Shown piece by piece: positions 23,603 to 30,300 of a stretch of 32,960 nucleotides of DNA. The position numbers and the translations under genes are program-made. Where the stretch lies: positions 1-32,960 of the forward strand of contig CAZWSC010000116.1 of NCBI GenBank assembly GCA_964636385.1. Reading direction: 5' to 3'. Under the pieces are notes generated by a model that made no database searches, had not been told where the DNA came from, and saw only the letters and a list, made by a program, of their open reading frames with translations. The stretch is from CAZWSC01 sp964636385. GTDB lineage: Bacteria > Eisenbacteria > RBG-16-71-46 > CAIMUX01. Numbering within the stretch: position 1 is the stretch's first letter; each line of letters begins with the position of its first letter.

Positions 23603-24381
23603 GATCTCTCCACTGTTCCGCCGGCGGCCTCTTCCCCGGCCATCCGGCTTCTGATCAGGCGGAACTCCTCCTGCGCCAGTGCAAGGCGTTCGGGAGTTCC
23701 GATGTCGCGGAAGAAGAAACGCCCGGCCGCTGCCCTGGCCCTTCCCCCGGCGGCGAGCCCCGGCAGGACTCCTGTCTCGAGGGAGCAGTTGTGTTCTGGA
23801 AGCTCCCTGAAGAGCCTGCCGCCGAGCACGTACGCACCGGCGTTGATCCACCCGGGTCCCGCCACTCCCTTCTCCCGGAATCCGGTCACACGCCCTTCCC
23901 CATCCAGGGACAGCCCGCCGTAGTCGGAGCAGTCATCCATGTGCACAGCAAGTATCGTCGCACACCGGGATGCCGAACGTCCGTGCTTCGTGTGCTCCGC
24001 CAGCAGATCAGTGTACGAGGCCTCCGCGTAGGAGTCGCCGTTCACGACCAGGTTGACCCGGGCGGCGTAACGGCCGGCCAGCGACAGCGCCCCGGCGGTT
24101 CCCATCGGCTCCTTCTCCACGCTGTAGAGGAACTCCGGGCCCGAAAACTCACGCTGGACATCCAGAGCCCCATGCCCCAGGCAGAGTACATAGCGGCGGA
24201 ACCCCTGTCCGGCCAGCAGGCCGATCACGTAGCGCAGGAAGGGAAGCCCGGCAACAGGCAGAACAGCCTTGGGCCGCGCTTCAACACCGGACAGGCGTGA
24301 TCCCAGGCCGCCGCACAGGACGAAGACCGGAACCGAACGGGGCCTGGGAGTCCCGGCCCCTGGAGTATGGATACCCGGCAT
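23599..24381 (-). CDS. hddC: D-glycero-alpha-D-manno-heptose 1-phosphate guanylyltransferase-like nucleotidyltransferase
   Basis: A 260-residue NTP-transferase that would join GMP (or another nucleotide) to heptose 1-phosphate. The signature GGLGSRL is at residues 24-30, followed by ARPKAVLPVAGLPFL with the substrate-binding Lys, and the catalytic NGD at 114-116. FFFRDIGTPERLALA near the end is typical of the family. The first 16 residues are Pro/Gly-rich and unusual. There is no SD site; a promoter is placed so that transcription would begin about three bases before the ATG at 24381. It is the first gene of the heptose operon and overlaps hddA by ATGA. Nucleotide specificity cannot be read directly; GDP is inferred from hddA. 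Confidence 0.88.
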   Translation of the reverse strand: MPGIHTPGAGTPRPRSVPVFVLCGGLGSRLSGVEARPKAVLPVAGLPFLRYVIGLLAGQGFRRYVLCLGHGALDVQREFSGPEFLYSVEKEPMGTAGALSLAGRYAARVNLVVNGDSYAEASYTDLLAEHTKHGRSASRCATILAVHMDDCSDYGGLSLDGEGRVTGFREKGVAGPGWINAGAYVLGGRLFRELPEHNCSLETGVLPGLAAGGRARAAAGRFFFRDIGTPERLALAQEEFRLIRSRMAGEEAAGGTVERS

Positions 24382-24390
24382 GTCGACGGG

Positions 24391-24419
24391 AGTATCGGAC
24401 CATCCACGCGCAGTTTCAA
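24391..24419 (-). promoter_or_regulatory. Promoter of the GDP-heptose operon, near-leaderless
   Basis: On the minus strand TTGAAA (24419-24414, five of six to consensus) is followed by exactly 17 bases and GATACT (24396-24391, four of six). The predicted transcript start near 24384 leaves about three bases before the hddC ATG, which fits the missing SD site. Confidence 0.6.
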
Positions 24420-24432
24420 CCTGCCGTGTGCA

Positions 24433-25416
24433 TCAGGCGCCCCCCAAGCCCCGGGCGATCCAGTCCCCCACCTGCCGCGGATCTGCGTTCCCTCCGCTCA
24501 GGATCACGCCGATTCGGCGGCCGGCGACCTCGAGCTTCCCCGCCAGCAGCGCCGCCAGGGGCACCGCCCCACTCGGCTCGACCACGAGCTTCATCCGCAG
24601 CCAGATGAAGCGCAGCGCCTCCAGGATCTCCTCCTCTGACACCGTGACTATTCCGGCGACACGATCCCGGATCACCGGGAAGGTGTACTCCCCCAGGAAG
24701 CGCGTGCGCAGGCCGTCAGCGATGGTCGGAGGTGACGTATCAAGGACGACGATCCTGTTCTCCCGCAAGGAGCGTGCCGCATCGTCGGCAATGGACGGCT
24801 CGACACCGTAGACTGCGGGAATCGATGGACCCGCGCCGGAGGCGGCAGTCGCGGCGAGCGCTGTTCCCGAGAGAAGGCCACCGCCGCCGACAGGCGCCAG
24901 GATCATGTCGAGCGGCCCGCAGTCCCTGATCAGCTCGAGAGCAGCGGTCCCCTGCCCGGCGATCACATGCGGGTGGTCATATGGAGGAATCACAGGAACC
25001 GACCGCTCTTCGGCAATCGCCCGGCCGACAGATTCTCGCTCCTCCGCCCTGCAGGGAACAACCTCCGCTCCATACCCGATCACCGCATCCCGCTTCAGCG
25101 GCATTGCGTCCGCCGGCATTACGACGATCACCGGCACATCCAGGATCCTGCCCGCAAGGGCGAGTGCGCCTGCGTGATTGCCGGATGACCAGGTCAGAAC
25201 GCCCCGGCTGCGCGCCTGGGGGTCCAGCCGGCTGAGAGAATTGAAGGCGCCCCGGAACTTGAACGCGCCGCACCTCTGGAGGCACTCCGCCTTGAAGAAG
25301 ACGGATGCGCCGAGGAGATCGTCGGCTGTCCGTGAGGTGAAAGCAGGGGTATGATGGGCCGCGCCCGCGATCGTGGCTGCGGCCTCGAGTACCGAGGATG
25401 GATCTGGTGGGTGCAT
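24433..25416 (-). CDS. Threonine dehydratase / serine racemase-like PLP enzyme (fold type II)
   Basis: A 327-residue PLP-dependent enzyme of the threonine dehydratase, serine racemase and hydroxyaspartate dehydratase group. The PLP lysine is K53 in QRCGAFKFRGA. SSGNHAGALA is the substrate loop, GGGGLLSG (about 176-183) holds the cofactor phosphate, and VILSGGN near the end is the late family motif. There is no C-terminal ACT regulatory domain, so it is closer to catabolic or racemase-like members than to biosynthetic IlvA. The exact reaction (deamination of Thr/Ser or racemisation) is open. The SD site before ATG 25416 is weak. It begins 27 bases after the DUF72 gene and probably shares its transcript. 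Confidence 0.9.
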   Translation of the reverse strand: MHPPDPSSVLEAAATIAGAAHHTPAFTSRTADDLLGASVFFKAECLQRCGAFKFRGAFNSLSRLDPQARSRGVLTWSSGNHAGALALAGRILDVPVIVVMPADAMPLKRDAVIGYGAEVVPCRAEERESVGRAIAEERSVPVIPPYDHPHVIAGQGTAALELIRDCGPLDMILAPVGGGGLLSGTALAATAASGAGPSIPAVYGVEPSIADDAARSLRENRIVVLDTSPPTIADGLRTRFLGEYTFPVIRDRVAGIVTVSEEEILEALRFIWLRMKLVVEPSGAVPLAALLAGKLEVAGRRIGVILSGGNADPRQVGDWIARGLGGA

Positions 25417-25443
25417 GGTATCCCGACCGGCGACCGGCCTGCG

Positions 25444-26343
25444 TCAGAACCCGGCCGTCCCTTTCGCGCCTGCCTCCGCCGCCTGATCCCAGATCCTGAG
25501 GAACAGCTCCAGCGACCCAGGGGCGAAGCCGGCGTAGTGATTGTTGAAGTAGACGTAGACCGTCTGTCCCCTGTCGAGAAGGGACCTGATGGGAGCGACC
25601 CAGGAACGTGTCTCGTCCGACCTGTCGACAAGGATCTCTCCCCAGTCGCTGCTCCTCGTCCCCTCCGCCCTGGCGTGTACGACAGCCTGGTCCATCTTCC
25701 TGTGGTTGCCGAGGAACCTGATGTAGGAGAAGTCCGCGGTGACCGGATCCAGGCGCTCCATCAGCTCCGCCACGCCCGGCATCGTGTAGTAGTGTGACAG
25801 AACGAGCGCGATCTGCCGGGAACGCAGGAGCTCCAGCAGAGGCTCAGCCACCCAGGCCGGGTTTCGCACCTCCACGGCGCAGGACAGCCCCTCGGGTATG
25901 AGAGGGAGAAACTCCTCCAGACGACGCCGAAAGCCATCGCCGGTCGCGTACTCCTTCGGATCGGCGCCCTTCGCAACGTAGGGGAACTGGAACAGGAGCG
26001 GACCCCGCTTCGGCCCCAGCACGGACGTGACGTCCAGGAACTGCCCCCACTCGTACTCGCAATCCTCCAGACCACTCTCGTGCGTTATCCCCTTCGGCAC
26101 CTTCAGAGAGAAGACGAACCCTTCCGGCACCTTGTCCGCCCAGGCCTGCACGGTCTTCCTCGAAGGCATCACATGCCAGGTTGCGTCGATCTCGACGGTG
26201 TTGAGCTGCCTGGCGTAGTGCTCGAGGAACTCACCGGGCGACGCATCAGCGGGGTAGAAGCCGCCCTTCCAGTCGCGGCTGCTGAAGGACGACGTCCCCA
26301 GGCGCAGGGAACCGGGCAACCGCGATATGTCCAGCTGAAGCAT
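25444..26343 (-). CDS. DUF72 domain-containing protein
   Basis: A 299-residue TIM-barrel-like protein of the DUF72 (YecE) family. Visible marks are LRLGTSSFSSRDWKGGFYP near the N-terminus, LNTVEIDATWHVMPSRKTVQAWADKVPEGFVFSLKVPKGITH, FQFPYV, SCAVEVRNPAW, and VYVYFNNHYAGFAPGS near the end. The family's biochemical role is not known to me, although its fold and conserved acids suggest an enzyme. ATG 26343 is chosen because AGGAGAG precedes it at good spacing; ATG 26361 would add six residues without an SD site. It leads into the threonine dehydratase-like gene 27 bases on. The 169 bases separating it from the RCC1-like gene hold only a short palindrome, TCCCCATCGGGGA. Confidence 0.93.
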   Translation of the reverse strand: MLQLDISRLPGSLRLGTSSFSSRDWKGGFYPADASPGEFLEHYARQLNTVEIDATWHVMPSRKTVQAWADKVPEGFVFSLKVPKGITHESGLEDCEYEWGQFLDVTSVLGPKRGPLLFQFPYVAKGADPKEYATGDGFRRRLEEFLPLIPEGLSCAVEVRNPAWVAEPLLELLRSRQIALVLSHYYTMPGVAELMERLDPVTADFSYIRFLGNHRKMDQAVVHARAEGTRSSDWGEILVDRSDETRSWVAPIRSLLDRGQTVYVYFNNHYAGFAPGSLELFLRIWDQAAEAGAKGTAGF

Positions 26344-26512
26344 CGGGCACTCTCCTGACATGCTGGGTGTATCCCCATCGGGGACAGGTATCAGGGGAGC
26401 CTACCCTTCACCCCGCAGGCTGTCCAGACCGCACAGAGGAATCATCCACCGTGGCCGGTTTCGACACGGTCATGTGGCCCCCGATGCAGATGAGCCGGGG
26501 ACCTGAGCGATC

Positions 26513-27043
26513 TTATCTCAAACGCACGATCCTGTTGTGGACCGATCCCGATTCGTACGTCATGCGGCCGAAGTAGACCGACGCCGGAACCGCTCTTCCC
26601 TGCTCGTCCGTGCCGTCCCAATGAAACGGGACGGCGGAGGCCAGGAACGACTGCGCGCCACTCGCGGGGTTCGGGAAGATGCTGAGGAAGCGGCTGTGTT
26701 CAGCGCCGTCGTCGGAAACCACAACATCGCTCGTATCGAATCCGCGGATGACAAGGCCATGGTGGGAGCCGCTCGCTATCGTGATGAACCCCGCGTTCTG
26801 GGCCGGAACATTGCACTGGCCGTGCTCGTTCCCGCCCCAGGCCACGACTGTGCCGTCGGACTTGAGCCCCAGGGTGTGGCGGTCTCCGCCCGAGACCGCG
26901 ACGATGTCAACCATGTCGAACGGACCGATTACCTGACGCCCCCAGCTCACCACAGCTCCGTCGCTGCAGATACCCGAAACAGGCAGTAGGGCCGCTGCCA
27001 GCGAAACAGCCACCCACACGAAGCGAAATCGTCTCGAGATCAT
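26513..27043 (-). CDS. Short secreted protein with RCC1-like repeats and a shortened FlgD-like C-terminal tail
   Basis: A 176-residue protein with a signal peptide (MISRRFRFVWVAVSLAAALLPVSG). Residues 26-100 hold one clear and one partial RCC1-like repeat: SDGAVVSWG, VAVSGGDRHTLGLKSDGTVVAWGGNEHGQCNVP, then ITIASGSHHGLVI. Residues 118-176 resemble the FlgD-like or sorting tail common in FCB-group bacteria: SIFPNPASGAQ at its start and WDGTDEQGRAVPASVYFGRM...RIVRLR at its end. The middle of that domain, about 30 residues that usually form the V.D..G..V..L strand region, is missing. The protein looks like an in-frame shrunken relative of longer proteins. GAGGAGG five bases before 27043 fixes the start. 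It is divergent from the alpha-2-macroglobulin gene. Confidence 0.75.
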   Translation of the reverse strand: MISRRFRFVWVAVSLAAALLPVSGICSDGAVVSWGRQVIGPFDMVDIVAVSGGDRHTLGLKSDGTVVAWGGNEHGQCNVPAQNAGFITIASGSHHGLVIRGFDTSDVVVSDDGAEHSRFLSIFPNPASGAQSFLASAVPFHWDGTDEQGRAVPASVYFGRMTYESGSVHNRIVRLR

Positions 27044-27181
27044 CTCCGCCTCCTCTCTGGCGCAGGCGCCTGGCGACGCCGGCACAAGACCGGGCGACTT
27101 GCGATCCAAACTGGCAGTCTCCTCATCCCCATCCCGGCTGTTGCGGGCCAGCGGAATCAGTGAGTCCCTTGAAGGGGTGAG

Positions 27182-27210
27182 AGTATAGCAGCACGTTGCT
27201 GCGGAGTCGA
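27182..27210 (-). promoter_or_regulatory. Promoter of the RCC1-like gene with a hairpin in its spacer
   Basis: On the minus strand TCGACT (27210-27205) is followed by 17 bases and TATACT (27187-27182, five of six). The spacer contains the exact inverted repeat GCAGCA-ACG-TGCTGC, which could be an operator. The predicted leader is about 130 bases. Confidence 0.5.
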
Positions 27211-27256
27211 GGGACTGATCCGGACTGGTCTGGAGGCTGTGGCTGCATCCACCGTG

Positions 27257-27285
27257 TTGCCTTCACCCGGATCCGTGGACATACT
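27257..27285 (+). promoter_or_regulatory. Promoter of the alpha-2-macroglobulin gene
   Basis: TTGCCT (27257-27262), a 17-base spacer and CATACT (27280-27285) each match four of six consensus positions. The predicted start near 27292 leaves a leader of about 48 bases before the ATG at 27340, with GGGAGG in it. Confidence 0.45.
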
Positions 27286-27339
27286 GCCACAGAGACTGCC
27301 GTCAGCCGGGGCTCTCCAGCTCTCCAGGGAGGTAGGTAG

Positions 27340-30300
27340 ATGACTGTGCACACCTGCAGGGAAGGGGCCAGGTTATCCTGGCTGACTCCAGCCACGACAC
27401 TCCTGCTTCTCGCCGCAACCGTGTTCATCGCGGCTTGCGATCTCGAAGAAGGGAATCCGGACACCGGCAGCGATCTACAGGCAGGGCTCGAGGTGGTCCT
27501 GGCAACTCCTGAAGGGGAGCGACGGGAACTCTACTCCATCGACGTCACCTTCAGCGAACCGATGGTCCGCATGGGTGAGCGCGGGAGCGGGGGCGGCAGG
27601 GGACCGATCCGTATCGAGCCTAAGCTGAACGGCTCTTTCACATGGATCGGGACCCGGACCGTCAGCTTCCTCCTCGATTCACCCCCTCCCACGGGAACGA
27701 GGATAACCTGCACTCTCCCGAAGGGGCTGAAGGCGCTCAGCGGTCGGCAACTCGAAAGCGATCACACCTGGTCCATCCTCTACCGACCGGCAAGGCTCCT
27801 CGCATCGATCCCGGAGATCCAGCCCGAGTCGGAGGACCAGCGTCCCCGGCCTGCACACCGGCGCGGCTGGACTGCACAACCGGGACGCGCACATCACCTC
27901 CCGGATGACCCGATTCTCCTGGCCTTCGACCGGCCGGTGGCAGGCAAGGCCCTGGATGGGATAGCAGCGCACCATCGCGACGGCACCGTGTCGCTCCACA
28001 GGGTACCGGTCCTTACCGAGCATCTGCGGGCCCTGCGAGGGCAGAACCGTGGGGTGGATTCCCTGAACGTGCTCGCGTTGCGCCCCGACTCTCCCTTCCG
28101 GCGGGGAGAGAGCTACAGCCTCGTCCTCACACCGTCGCTCATGTTCGAGGCCGGCACGGTCGGGCTGGCCGACTCGCTCGTCATCCCGTTCCGGACAACC
28201 GGTCTACCCGGTGTGAGCAGCGCTTCGGCGTTCGACGGGGGAATACGAGTCTCCCTCGACAGCCCTGTAGATCCGGACACATTCCTTGCCCACCTGGAGA
28301 TCGAGCCCCGGCCTGACAGGCTGACAGCTCGGGCATGGTCCATGGACGGGGGTTACAACGTCAGCGTGTTCGGCAGCTTCCCTCCGGGGCAGGAGGTTGA
28401 TCTGACGGTTCAAGCAGGGCTCCCGGATCTGACCGGCCAGACGACAGAACGCGCCTTCACCGCGAAGGTCAGATCGCCACATGCCGACGCAGTTCTGAGG
28501 ACCGAGCCATCAGGGGGGGTCATCATACCCGGACAGGAGGAGTACCTGCGGCTGACCGCGCGGAATGCAGGACCTGTGCGGATCAGGTGGGTCTGGATCA
28601 CGGCGGATGAAGTGCCACTCTACGAACTTGCAGACCATTGGGGAGGCCCCGTCCGGATCTCCCGGGAGCGCTTTCGAAAGGGGCAGGAACCGGCAGAGGG
28701 GGCAGAGCGCGGGATGCCCTGGGAATCCCGCTGGCAGACCGAGCCGGACTGGTTCGACGCATCGCTGAACCCGGACTCGCTCGTCCGATGGGAACGGCAT
28801 CTTGACCGCTTCGAACCGCGTCCCGGGGATGCACATCTCCTGCTGTTCGAAGCGACGGCTCCAGGAACCGTGGAGAAATCGTCGTCCTGGCAGCCGGATA
28901 CCCTGCTGGTGTCGACCAGCATCCAGACTACGACCCTGGGCATATCCAGCCGCCAGGGACCGGACAGGAGCCTCATCTGGGTCACCGACCTCGTGTCAGG
29001 TTCACCGGTGCCGGATGCAGCGGTCACCCTCTGGAACATGCAGCGCAGTGATGACGGGCCGCCCGGCGAGCCGGTGTGGTCAGGGACAACCGACTCGGAT
29101 GGCATCGCGTGGACGATCGGAGCTTCCGAGGTGCAGGGTCGCGGCTTCCTCCGGATGGTCCTGGCGGAGTCCCGGGGCAGGGTGGCCTGGCTGCGGCTCT
29201 CGGAGCACTACGAAGATGCGGACAGGAACAGGGCGCTTCCCAACACGGCATTCCTGAAGACAGACCGCCCGATCTATCGTCCAGGCGAGACGATCCACTG
29301 GAAGGGGGTCGTGCGACACAGCGACCGTGAAGGCCTGACACCGGTGGACGCATCGGGGCTGTCCGTTGTGCTCAGGCACTGGCGTCACCCGGAGATGAGA
29401 CTGCCGGTCCGAGAGACGCCCGGAGGAAATCCCTTTGGGGAGATCGAGCTTCCTGAGGAGGTCCCGACCGGCCTCTATTCGCTGTCTCTGGAGATCCCCA
29501 CTGAAGGCCGCCAGAACCAGGACGGGCAGGCAACAAGGCCGGCACGGACACTCCCCGGCACCTGGGTCCTGGTCGAGGCATTCAGGCCGCCGCGTTTCCA
29601 GGCCCAGGTGAGCACTGAGACGCCGCTGGTCGTGAGCGGCGATGAGGCGCGAGTCGCGGGCAGTTTCGCCTACTTCTCGGGCCCGCCACTGTCGGGGCAG
29701 CCGGTGGTCTGGCGCACAATGCGCACAGAGTCACCATGGTCTCCCCCTGGCTGGGAAGAGTTCCGTTTCCGCGAGGACCTTGCACAGCGCACGTGGGAAC
29801 CCAGCACGCAGGAAGGCCCGGGTCCGATGCTCAGCGGAGAATCCCGGCTGGACGTCGGCGGCCGCCTCGACCTGAAGCTTCCGCTGACCCTTCCGCCACA
29901 GGCCGGCGACTCCGAGGTGATGGTGGAGATCGGTGCGAGGGATCTCGCCGACCAGTCTGCCTACGACCGCACATCGATCAGGCTTGTACACGGCCCCCAC
30001 CGCCCCGGTGTACGCAGCAGGATCCCAGAGGCAGGTTCGGAAGGTAAGGGCGTCTGGGACTGGGTCGTGGTCGACACCGAGGGCAAGCCAGTGGATGGGT
30101 TGCCGGTCACACTGGAGCTCTTCAGGCGGGACTGGAAGACCGCACGCGTCCTGCGTGTGGGCGGGACATTCGACTACGAGACTTCTGTGAAGGACACGCT
30201 CCTGGCCACTGTTCACACCGCCAGCGGGCCGGGACAACAGGCCCAGGCATTCCCGGTACCCGAACCCGGCTACTACTTCATGCGCGCAGGGATCCGCCAG

